DNA of 28,297 bases from positions 1 to 28,297 of the IMG/VR virus record IMGVR_UViG_3300017748_000092. One strand, 5' to 3'. The translations under genes were made by a program, and so were the position numbers. Shown in pieces: positions 15,743 through 23,077 of this stretch (its first letter is position 1; every line of letters starts with the position of its first letter). The notes under the pieces were generated by a model. It worked only from the letters and a program-made list of their open reading frames with translations. It had not been told where the DNA came from and did no database searches. This DNA is from a virus.

Positions 15743-16033
15743 TTAACTCGCATCTGCCACTACCTCTTCAATCAACCTATCCAGATACCATCTGGCTTTC
15801 TGCAAATCTTCAATGGGTTTATCCTTGTAGTCAAAACGCCATAGATATTTCATAATGTTACCCTGCAGGTAATACTTAAACCCATCACCAGTAGCAGCAG
15901 AGATAGCATGAATGCATTCAATGCCTGTCTGATTGTAGTGCGGTGGACTGTTGACCATATCAACATTGCCCCATGCTTCTTTACCTGCTTTTTCTGCTTC
16001 TTCCATCTTCTTCATAAATGAATCATGTCTCAT
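15743..16033 (-). CDS. DUF3310 protein, related to T7 gp1.7 nucleotide kinase domain
   Basis: A 96-aa protein with AGGGG upstream of an ATG overlapping the previous stop. It has the DUF3310 layout: NSPPHYNQTGIECIHAI (28-44), then GFKYYLQGNIMKYLWRFDYK (51-70), where the x-G-N-I-x-K-Y-x-x-R core is conserved, then a helix LQKARWYLDRLIEE. Phage T7 gp1.7, reported as an unusual dTMP/dGMP kinase, contains the same domain. T7 gp1.7 also has an N-terminal part that is absent here, so kinase activity cannot be assumed. Its place between endonuclease I and RNR suits nucleotide metabolism. Confidence 0.85.
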   Translation of the reverse strand: MRHDSFMKKMEEAEKAGKEAWGNVDMVNSPPHYNQTGIECIHAISAATGDGFKYYLQGNIMKYLWRFDYKDKPIEDLQKARWYLDRLIEEVVADAS

Positions 16034-16401
16034 GCTGACCCCTTTGTTCTACTGTTAAAGTTAAGGTGTATCACGTTACCATCGTAAGTTTTTTCCACAC
16101 CCATCTCTTCCTCTAGTTCTACATCAATATCCATCTCGTTGTCAATAACTTTTGTGACGTACTCGTGAACAATATTGCGTAGTTCTTCTACCTCTTCCAT
16201 GACAGGCACAGCAGCACACATCATCTTAGCAAAGTGCATTATCTGATAATAGTCATCATCGTCTAATGGGTTATCCGGCATAGCCATTATAGATATGTCA
16301 ACTTCGCCCGACCACTTACCATCGTTATCAGCGAATGGTCTGACACGTATAAGTAAATCTTCATTCTGTATTTCTTTAGATAGTTTAGTCATCATGTCCA
16401 T
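16030..16401 (-). CDS. Conserved acidic phage protein, unknown function
   Basis: A 123-aa protein with AAAGGAGATAG before the ATG. It begins MDMMTKLSKEIQNEDLLIRV, followed by a beta-rich WSGEVDISIMAMPDNPLDDDDYYQIMHF region (shown as WSGEVDISIMA and DDDDYYQIMHF). A long acidic helix (EEVEELRNIVHEYVTKVID) and an acidic stretch follow. I recognise the LLIRxRP...W-G-E-V-D pattern from marine-phage genes near nucleases, without a known function. It sits between endonuclease I (3-base gap) and DUF3310 (ATGA overlap). A DNA-mimic or regulatory role is possible because of the acidity, but this is speculation. Confidence 0.72.
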   Translation of the reverse strand: MDMMTKLSKEIQNEDLLIRVRPFADNDGKWSGEVDISIMAMPDNPLDDDDYYQIMHFAKMMCAAVPVMEEVEELRNIVHEYVTKVIDNEMDIDVELEEEMGVEKTYDGNVIHLNFNSRTKGSA

Positions 16402-16404
16402 ACT

Positions 16405-16869
16405 CTATCTCCTTTTCACTTTTGTGCCGCCAAACTTAATAAACTTTGGATGCTTGTTCTTGCCCTTCTCCTTCAACCAATCTTCAGGAATAATCCTGTC
16501 ATAGTATCTAAAGCCGTACTTGATACACCATTCACCGTAGGTAGACTTAGCACCCTTACGTAGTTTGCGTCTGCTGCTTTCAAACACAAAGCGTATATCC
16601 AACTTGGGATGCTGCTTTTTAATAGCCAGATGCTTGCGTCTATCTGCTGCGGTGAACATACCTTTTGTTTCAATTATGATGCCATTGGACAGCACGAAGT
16701 CCGGTGTGTAGGTTCTGTATGCAAGGTCTTCCCACTCAATCTTAACTTGTTCATACAAGAACTCTACGTTAAGTTCTGTGAGATAGTCTGATACCTTGAG
16801 TTCCAGACCGCTACGATAGCCATACTTTCGTGCTGCTCTAAATTGTTTTGCGTTAGGCAATGACTTCAC
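16405..16869 (-). CDS. T7 gp3-like endonuclease I (Holliday junction resolvase)
   Basis: A 154-aa PD-(D/E)XK nuclease of the T7 endonuclease I family, which cuts branched DNA and helps degrade host DNA. The expected catalytic set is present in order: E23 in YRSGLELKV, D57 in TYTPDFVL, and E67-T-K69 in IIIETKGMFTAADRRKH. A basic RRKLRKGAKSTYGEW segment and a C-terminal WLKEKGKNKHPK follow, as in the family. The length matches T7 gp3 (about 150 aa). It overlaps the exonuclease gene by 17 bases, so the nuclease pair is likely co-translated. Confidence 0.93.
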   Translation of the reverse strand: MKSLPNAKQFRAARKYGYRSGLELKVSDYLTELNVEFLYEQVKIEWEDLAYRTYTPDFVLSNGIIIETKGMFTAADRRKHLAIKKQHPKLDIRFVFESSRRKLRKGAKSTYGEWCIKYGFRYYDRIIPEDWLKEKGKNKHPKFIKFGGTKVKRR

Positions 16870-17704
16870 CTATGTAACTTACTATAGGTGGGTTCTTTGC
16901 CTGTGACTTTACAGATGGACGCTCAGTAAGACTATCCCAACAATCGTGACGGTAGTTACAAAATCTGCATCCGTCATTAAGGACTTTATTACCTGTGGGC
17001 TTGCCACGAAAAGTCTCAGGCACTGGTTCAAAACATCTTTCAAACTTGTTCTCCTTTACTTTATCTACGGTAGCTTTAATCTTAGACACCTCAGTATCTA
17101 TGTCCAGTCCTGTAGCTGGTACATACTTGAACTGACCATTGGCTTTGTTCACTACCCACCAGCCACCTGCCTTCTTGTCTGCAGCTTTAGCATAGCCAGC
17201 TAACTGAGCCACATACCCGAAGCCATCACCGCTGGCAAGAGTGTCATAGGATTCAAACTTGTTTCTATATGACCAGTCTGAAGCTGATTTAATATCATCA
17301 ACTGCACCATCAAGGATGAGGTCATAAGAACCAGAAACGCTATCGTCACCAAGGTCAAGAGAAACTTTATCCGTGTCTTCATATTTAACTCCTGCTTCTT
17401 TAAGGATGCCTTTGAACACTGCTTCCACAATGTCTCCCAGCATCATGTTCATTACAAAGGTTGTCGGAAAGGGTAACGCTACCTCTGGCTTGTTCTTGTC
17501 ATACCAGAGTTGGCAAGTTGGCCTACCTACGTTTGACATACGTAGACCAAACTTGTCACGCTTGTTACCCCCACCGAACTGACGTGCTGCAGCAGCCATC
17601 ACATCAAGACCAATCTGTTTGATTGTCCTTTGTGACATACTTACCTTACCTTTCACAGCGTTATCAAGATACTGATGCAGTGCCAGTTCAGCAGGATGGT
17701 TCAT
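16853..17704 (-). CDS. PD-(D/E)XK exonuclease with Cas4/AddB-like Fe-S cysteines
   Basis: A 283-aa phage exonuclease-type protein. Nuclease core: E94 in GDIVEAVF, D128 in GSYDLIL, D137-I-K139 in VDDIKSAS and Q167/Y171 in QLAGY, matching the RecB/Cas4 motif series. Four cysteines bracket the core: C64 in GRPTCQLWY and C246-x2-C249-x5-C255 in CRFCNYRHDCW, the arrangement that holds a [4Fe-4S] cluster in Cas4 and AddB. No helicase domain is attached. The start overlaps the previous stop. It probably resects DNA for recombination or degrades host DNA together with endonuclease I. Confidence 0.85.
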   Translation of the reverse strand: MNHPAELALHQYLDNAVKGKVSMSQRTIKQIGLDVMAAAARQFGGGNKRDKFGLRMSNVGRPTCQLWYDKNKPEVALPFPTTFVMNMMLGDIVEAVFKGILKEAGVKYEDTDKVSLDLGDDSVSGSYDLILDGAVDDIKSASDWSYRNKFESYDTLASGDGFGYVAQLAGYAKAADKKAGGWWVVNKANGQFKYVPATGLDIDTEVSKIKATVDKVKENKFERCFEPVPETFRGKPTGNKVLNDGCRFCNYRHDCWDSLTERPSVKSQAKNPPIVSYIGEVIA

Positions 17705-18606
17705 TATGCTACCTCATCTTCTATTTCAATGTCCACAATGTCATCTAACACTTCAGCATCGCCATCTTCCAACTTTGAGTTTACTTTTTCTGCCCACGAA
17801 TTGATAACATAGCTATTGTAGTTGTCAATCCATGACATGAAGTCAGCAAACAAAACGTGGTCATCATTTGTAACCTCAAGTGTTTTAGTTACATCAAGAG
17901 ATACAACAGGAATGAAGAAGCTATTACCATTAGGCATCTTACGCTCATTTGTGTTGGCAGTAAACAAATGCATAGGTGGAAGTCTTCCCATCTTAGCAAA
18001 CTTTACAAATACATCGCCAACTAGCTTAAATGCGTCACGGTTGTCAATCTCCCAGATAAATGGAGTAGATTCCAATTCTACTGGCTCACCTTTTTCATTT
18101 ACGGGATTCACCAGTTCAACTGTACCAAAAACAGCACGAACACGTTTAATCTGCTTGATTAACTCCTGCGTTTTTTCTGGTAATGCTTTGAAGTCTTGGA
18201 TATAACCTGCAGGTTTACCACAGTTAAATCCACCGTCATTATCTTTCAAGTCAGATTCCATTTTTGCGTCTTCTGTCATAAGAGACTTGATAAAACGGTT
18301 AGGTGAATTAGCACCACCCATCACAAACCGCTTATACATAAAACGCTGAACAAAAGCACGGATGTTCACAGAAGAGGCGTAGTATGTGGGGCCATCTGGA
18401 ATTTCCAGCTTATATGCACCACCCTCAATTATTTCCATGTTTACATTTTTTCCATTTACTTCTGCTGTACCCATTACTGGTGAATGGTTAATGCGAAGAC
18501 GTGCAAGCGAACTGCTTTTAGATTTGCTTCCACCTTCCTTTGCAATACCCATTGCTTTCGCCATAGCTGCGAAATTATTTTGGTCTATTGTTGTAAGTTC
18601 TGTCAT
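17704..18606 (-). CDS. Putative single-stranded DNA-binding protein
   Basis: A 300-aa protein with AAAGGAG before the ATG. The N-terminal 35 residues are low-complexity (GGSKSKSSSLARLRI). A beta-rich core follows, with aromatic and basic patches (FVQRFMYKRFVMGG, then QIKRVRAVFGTVELV). The C-terminus is an acidic tail of about 25 residues ending DDIVDIEIEDEVA, the hallmark of SSB-type proteins that recruit replication partners. It is the first gene after its own promoter, between polymerase and exonuclease, where T7-like phages keep gp2.5-like SSB. No OB-fold signature can be proven by eye, so the SSB call rests on tail, size and gene order. Confidence 0.55.
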   Translation of the reverse strand: MTELTTIDQNNFAAMAKAMGIAKEGGSKSKSSSLARLRINHSPVMGTAEVNGKNVNMEIIEGGAYKLEIPDGPTYYASSVNIRAFVQRFMYKRFVMGGANSPNRFIKSLMTEDAKMESDLKDNDGGFNCGKPAGYIQDFKALPEKTQELIKQIKRVRAVFGTVELVNPVNEKGEPVELESTPFIWEIDNRDAFKLVGDVFVKFAKMGRLPPMHLFTANTNERKMPNGNSFFIPVVSLDVTKTLEVTNDDHVLFADFMSWIDNYNSYVINSWAEKVNSKLEDGDAEVLDDIVDIEIEDEVA

Positions 18607-18642
18607 GTATGTTACTCCTTTCGTTAGAGTGAATGAGGCATA

Positions 18643-18671
18643 GTTATATCACGCTACGTCCTTCGTGTCAA
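18643..18671 (-). promoter_or_regulatory. Sigma70-type promoter for the SSB-exonuclease-RNR operon
   Basis: On the minus strand TTGACA (18671-18666), exactly 17 nt, TATAAC (18648-18643). The -35 lies in the last codons of the polymerase gene and the -10 begins just past its stop. The -10 is 37 bases from the ATG at 18606. This is a perfect -35 with a five-of-six -10. Confidence 0.75.
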
Positions 18672-20691
18672 GCCAATTTGGTCCAATTTTTGCTTCTAAA
18701 AGTAGCGGCACATTGAAATCAACACCCCAACGTGCAGCTATAAGTTGTGGTAGTACATTATTAGTATGGTCTATCGCATTGATTACCTGTTGTTCTTCTT
18801 CAGGATGAACGTCAATGACGATGCTATCATGCACTGTATTCACTATACACGATTTTTTATCCTTTAGCAATTCATCAATGTGTAGTAAAGCTATTGGCAC
18901 AATGTCTGCTGTAGCAAACGATTGCACAGGATAATTTTTTATTTGTGTAAAGTGACTTACCCGCCCGGTAGACTTTCGTTTCACATCGGGAAATGAAAAC
19001 TCCCGACCACTAGGCGTAGTAATTTTTTGTGTTTCTAAAGCCTCTTTAGCCAGTCTGGAATGCCAAGCTGCGACACCTTTGTATTTATTGGTGAAGTGTT
19101 CGTAGTAGGCTGCTTCTGCTTTGCTTCTACCAAAGCCTGTTGCACCGTAGAGTGGCGCAAATGTATGTGCTTTCGCATCCTGTCTACTCGTAGGTTGACC
19201 AGCATCACTAATAACTTTAGCGGTGTATGCGTGTACATCAAATCCAGTAGATACTTCTTCAATAGCAACCTCATCTTGTGATAGGTAGGCTGCAGCACGG
19301 AACTCTAACTGTGCAAAGTCAGCTTCCATTACCTTGCCACCTTCAAATCGTGACACAAATACTTTCTTAACAGGGAACGTGCCGCCACGTGGCATATTCT
19401 GCATATTCGGGTCAGCACCAGACAGACGACCAGTAGCTGTACGATGTTGTAGAAGGCGTACATGAAGTAGCCCGTCGTGCTTGGTGTGTGTCTTGATGCC
19501 TTCCACGAATGATGACAGATAAGTATCAACAGCACTTAGCCTACGCACTTTATATAGGAAGTCTGCCGCATCTGTCATACCTTTACTACGTGCAGCACCT
19601 TCAAGTATTTCAAGGTTAATCTTACTTGTAGTAAAGCCATTTGCACTTGCCCACTTTGGTGATGGTGGCTTGAACTTAAAGCCAGCAAGTGTATCTGTTG
19701 GTTTAAACAAAAAGCCTTCGGTATTACAAGTCTGGCATCGACTTGGTTTGGCAAAAGGCTCACCATTTTTCTTTTTCTTTCGTACATAGCCAGAGCCACC
19801 ACAATCTGTACATTGCTCTGCTACAGTTCTGTAAAGACGTTTAGTGCCGGATGACATCATGTTATTGAACTCCGTATTGGACATATAGGGGTCAATCTTG
19901 CCTGACCATTCTGTTTTATCCAGAACTTTACGTCCATAAATAACCCAAGACAACTGTTCTGGGCTGTTTAGATTAATAGGGGTATCACCCATAACCTTAC
20001 GTACATGAGACTGTAAATCTTCTTCTAGCTGTTTCTTTTCTGCTTCAAACTCATCACGCACGTCGTCAAGTACAGATAAATCAACTTTAAATCCACGCTG
20101 ATATATACGTGCTAAACACACAGCCACCTGATTAGTCAAGGTAACTGTATCCATAAGACGTGCATCAGGCACAGTGTTCAAGCGATACATCAGCTTATCT
20201 GATAACTGCTGCGTAGCATGAAGGTCAGCAGACAAATACTCGCATAACTCATCGTGTGGTATGTCACGTGTGCTGTACCCTTTCTTAAAGTATTCTTTCA
20301 GTGTGTCTTGTTTCTTGGTATCTAACTCATAGCGTTCTGCACAAGCCTCAAGAGACAGTGGTTCTTTGTTACCACGCTGCAGTACATACTCTGCAAGCAT
20401 TGTGTCAAACACAGGGCCATCATACTTGAAGCCCGACTCCCACAGCCACATCAAGTCGTATGGAGCATTGTGTGCGATGATGATAGTAGATTGGTCAAGA
20501 TACATTTGAAGCAGCTTATGTCCATGATATGTATGCTCACGTTCACTGTGGTCAAACGTAATCAACTCTTCCTGTCCTTTGTCAGTCAACACACCAACCA
20601 AAGTTAGTGAGTTTTCTGGCTCAAAGGGGTCAAGGTGCATTTTACCATCACGTTGTGTTACTGTGTTTTCTACATCAAGTGTCAGTTTCAT
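18649..20691 (-). CDS. polA: Family A DNA polymerase with inserted DnaJ-type zinc finger
   Basis: A 680-aa replicative polymerase. The 3'-5' exonuclease is intact: D6-x-E8 (Exo I), N75 and D79 in HNAPYDLMW (Exo II), Y152-x3-D156 (Exo III). Residues 294-322 hold C294-x2-C297-G-G-S-G and C319-x2-C322, half of a DnaJ CxxCxGxG zinc finger, as described for HMO-2011-type phages. Polymerase motifs: A, D458 in EADFAQLEFR; B, R503, K507, F511 and Y515 in the O helix (AKAHTFAPLYG); C, H621-D622-S623. F511 aligns with E. coli Pol I Phe762. No 5'-3' nuclease domain. It overlaps the endonuclease VII-like gene by 17 bases. Confidence 0.97.
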   Translation of the reverse strand: MKLTLDVENTVTQRDGKMHLDPFEPENSLTLVGVLTDKGQEELITFDHSEREHTYHGHKLLQMYLDQSTIIIAHNAPYDLMWLWESGFKYDGPVFDTMLAEYVLQRGNKEPLSLEACAERYELDTKKQDTLKEYFKKGYSTRDIPHDELCEYLSADLHATQQLSDKLMYRLNTVPDARLMDTVTLTNQVAVCLARIYQRGFKVDLSVLDDVRDEFEAEKKQLEEDLQSHVRKVMGDTPINLNSPEQLSWVIYGRKVLDKTEWSGKIDPYMSNTEFNNMMSSGTKRLYRTVAEQCTDCGGSGYVRKKKKNGEPFAKPSRCQTCNTEGFLFKPTDTLAGFKFKPPSPKWASANGFTTSKINLEILEGAARSKGMTDAADFLYKVRRLSAVDTYLSSFVEGIKTHTKHDGLLHVRLLQHRTATGRLSGADPNMQNMPRGGTFPVKKVFVSRFEGGKVMEADFAQLEFRAAAYLSQDEVAIEEVSTGFDVHAYTAKVISDAGQPTSRQDAKAHTFAPLYGATGFGRSKAEAAYYEHFTNKYKGVAAWHSRLAKEALETQKITTPSGREFSFPDVKRKSTGRVSHFTQIKNYPVQSFATADIVPIALLHIDELLKDKKSCIVNTVHDSIVIDVHPEEEQQVINAIDHTNNVLPQLIAARWGVDFNVPLLLEAKIGPNWLDTKDVA

Positions 20692-21106
20692 TGCTAGTTC
20701 CTTTCAAATATTGTATTGCTCTTTTAAGTATTGCAATGTCATCATTAAAATTGCCTAACGCCCTATTACATTTATGACACAGCCAACCTCTAAAAGTATT
20801 ATTCTTATGGCAATGGTCTAAGACCCAAGCAGTTCGTTTCTGTAAATCTCCTACCTCTTCTGCATTACCTAAACATATAGGACATCTATATTCATTTTCA
20901 TCAGGCATACCATACTTTTTTCGTATAAGTTCTCTTGAATTTGCCATATCACGCATACATTTTTTACATTCAGGACGTTTGTATGTTCCACCATGACAAT
21001 CAGAAAAAGCATTTAGAGGTAATACTTTTTTGCATTTACTGCATTTCTTTGTGTCTCCTTCAGGATCAAAGAAAACAGTATCACCAAACAATTCATGCTG
21101 CATCAT
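20675..21106 (-). CDS. Endonuclease VII / HNH-type zinc nuclease
   Basis: A 143-aa protein. C22-x2-C25 and C47-x2-C50 form an N-terminal zinc ribbon (KKCSKCKKVLPLNAF), often found in front of phage HNH nucleases. The endonuclease VII fold follows, with C75-x2-C78, the catalytic D97-H98-x-H100 (WVLDHCHKNNTFRGWLC) and C110-x2-C113-N114. T4 gp49 of this family resolves branched DNA. Small freestanding versions may instead be homing endonucleases. The gene is visibly richer in A+T than its neighbours and overlaps both (ATGA with the helicase, 17 bases with polA), so it may have been acquired. Confidence 0.88.
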   Translation of the reverse strand: MMQHELFGDTVFFDPEGDTKKCSKCKKVLPLNAFSDCHGGTYKRPECKKCMRDMANSRELIRKKYGMPDENEYRCPICLGNAEEVGDLQKRTAWVLDHCHKNNTFRGWLCHKCNRALGNFNDDIAILKRAIQYLKGTSNETDT

Positions 21107-22326
21107 ACTGTATACCTAGCTGTCTGATATTCAAGTTCGCAGTGTACCACACCATGCCATCCTGTCAACTTGTTTTTTACAACATTCAGGTGACGCTGTG
21201 TGTCTTCCTCTTCTTGCCCATCAACAACAGGGTTCTTAGCAATCAGCACCATCAAGTCAGCTTCAGCAGCTTTACCTGTACGTGAGCCTTCCATCATAGA
21301 TTGATTGAGTAAAACCTTGCCTTCAGCATCAGCAGATAGCTGTGACATATAAAACATTGCACATTCATGCTGCTTGGCAATCATACGTGCGTGAACAGCG
21401 TTTGCCTTGAGTGCTTCATCTGTACGAGCAAAGCCACCCGTCTTGGCAAACTTATCACCCATGTCAAGAAGTACAATGTCTGGTTTATATGACTTGCAGA
21501 TAGACTCTACCCAATTCATGTCACGACCTGTAGCATCTTTAATCTTGATACGTTCTTTAACAGGTGCGTACAACTCACGTGCTTTAGCCGGATTGTCTTT
21601 TATTTCACGCATTGTCATTCCTGTGGCAGCAGTCAAATACCTTGCACCAACACGGTGGTAGCCTTCTTCATTACACAACACAATACAGTTAGCGCCTTGA
21701 TGTGCAAAGCCACCCGGCGCAGCAATCAAGCTGGCGTGAAAAGATGTCTTGCCAGTGTTAGGCCGTGCGCCTATCTCAATCAAGTGACCTGCGTTAACAC
21801 CTTCTACCTTACGTGTCAGACTAGGAATGTTGAATGTCCAACGAGCCTCAAGGTCATTGCGAGCAAGCAAGGTTTCAATCTCAATGTCGTCCCACTCTAC
21901 GTTTAGATTAGGCGTGAAGTCATCGCCATACTGCTCAAGTAACATACGCAATGGCTCAAGGCTAGACTTGTCACCATTCACATAATCGAAACCAAGATTG
22001 GCAATGTCCTCGCCAACAACCTGTTGAAACAGTTTGGACAGTACCTCTTGTGCCACGTCACTGCCCATAGGTGTCTCACGCTTTATCTGACCAAAGAGAC
22101 TGCTGTACGATGCTTTTTGTGCTGTCGTCATTGTAGGATTGTTTGATATAAACAATGCCTCAATTTCATCAGGTGTCACAGTACGTTCATACCTATCCAT
22201 AGCTGTATCAATAGCCTGTTTTATTTTACGCACATCTTTGCTGAACAGTCTGTCAGGACAACGTGCGCCACGATGGTCATCGTAAAATGACCTATCCATT
22301 AAACTTCTAATCAGTGATAATTCCAT
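21103..22326 (-). CDS. DnaB/T7-gp4-like replicative DNA helicase
   Basis: A 407-aa RecA-fold hexameric helicase. An N-terminal helical region (1-160) precedes the core. Walker A is G186-A-R-P-N-T-G192-K193-T194, Walker B is IVLLD (284-288) after KSYKPD, and MFYMSQL (325-330) is the motif with the sensor glutamine. EGSRTGKAAEADLMV (346-360) resembles the arginine-finger and strand region of DnaB-like proteins. No primase or zinc domain is attached. The primase is a separate gene just upstream with a 20-base overlap, so the two likely work as a split version of T7 gp4 at the fork. Confidence 0.92.
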   Translation of the reverse strand: MELSLIRSLMDRSFYDDHRGARCPDRLFSKDVRKIKQAIDTAMDRYERTVTPDEIEALFISNNPTMTTAQKASYSSLFGQIKRETPMGSDVAQEVLSKLFQQVVGEDIANLGFDYVNGDKSSLEPLRMLLEQYGDDFTPNLNVEWDDIEIETLLARNDLEARWTFNIPSLTRKVEGVNAGHLIEIGARPNTGKTSFHASLIAAPGGFAHQGANCIVLCNEEGYHRVGARYLTAATGMTMREIKDNPAKARELYAPVKERIKIKDATGRDMNWVESICKSYKPDIVLLDMGDKFAKTGGFARTDEALKANAVHARMIAKQHECAMFYMSQLSADAEGKVLLNQSMMEGSRTGKAAEADLMVLIAKNPVVDGQEEEDTQRHLNVVKNKLTGWHGVVHCELEYQTARYTV

Positions 22327-23077
22327 ATAAATTCTCCATATCTGTCGGGTTACGATATTTCAAGTCATCATTCAAACGTAGTACACGAACATCGTTCACA
22401 TGACCACGTAGTTCCTTTGCCATCTGCAAAGTCTTCGGTAGTGCATCGGGGTCTAATGCAATTACGGCTGTTGAGAACTGTGCGAGATACCCTTTATGCG
22501 ACTCTTGCAGAGATGTACCAAGTATCGCAACCCCGACAAAGGATTTGCCACCAACCACGGCTGCACTCACACAGTCCTCAACAACAACTGCGACTTTACC
22601 ACAACCATGTGTGTATGGCAAGCCACTTTTTCCATATCGTTTCCATTTAGGTAATCGCTTACCAATGGCACGACCAGTACCATCAACAATTTTACCTTCG
22701 TGCATGATAGGAAAAACAATTCTGTCTTCCTTTACATCATACATGACACCTAAATCATCTGGGTCAAGTTTGTATCCGTAACAAAATGACAACACAGTAC
22801 GTTTCTTTCTGTGAGGTATAATGTATTGAGGCAATTCAAAACTATCTTCGACAAACTCTTTTGCCCCACTAAACCCAGCACGTATGTCATCAATAGACAG
22901 ATGTACACGTGTACCGCCCTTAGAACCACAAGATACTTTGTAACAATTCCATACAAGTGACCCCATGTTATTGGTCACTGTAAATGTATTATACCCACCA
23001 CAGTTAGGACAATTCATCCTTTTTGTAGTTCCATTAGGTATATCTATATCACTTATAGTGTTATATATATTATTCAT
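22307..23077 (-). CDS. DNA primase (zinc ribbon plus TOPRIM), T7 gp4-like
   Basis: A 256-aa primase that makes RNA primers for lagging-strand synthesis. Zinc ribbon: C23-x2-C26 (MNCPNCGGYN), C45 and C50 (WNCYKVSCG). The RNA polymerase basin includes DRIVFPIMHEGKIVDGTGRA and the basic KRLPKWKRYGKSG. The TOPRIM metal residues are E167 in VVVEDCVSA and D209-x-D211 in IALDPDA. The start overlaps the integrase stop (ATGA). A strong promoter lies in the end of the integrase gene, so primase to polymerase can be expressed apart from the integrase. Confidence 0.92.
   Translation of the reverse strand: MNNIYNTISDIDIPNGTTKRMNCPNCGGYNTFTVTNNMGSLVWNCYKVSCGSKGGTRVHLSIDDIRAGFSGAKEFVEDSFELPQYIIPHRKKRTVLSFCYGYKLDPDDLGVMYDVKEDRIVFPIMHEGKIVDGTGRAIGKRLPKWKRYGKSGLPYTHGCGKVAVVVEDCVSAAVVGGKSFVGVAILGTSLQESHKGYLAQFSTAVIALDPDALPKTLQMAKELRGHVNDVRVLRLNDDLKYRNPTDMENLYGIITD

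Noticed and set aside
17822-18205. 127-codon plus-strand frame opposite the SSB-like gene
   Set aside because: Shadow frame; the minus-strand protein has the ribosome site, promoter and coupled neighbours.
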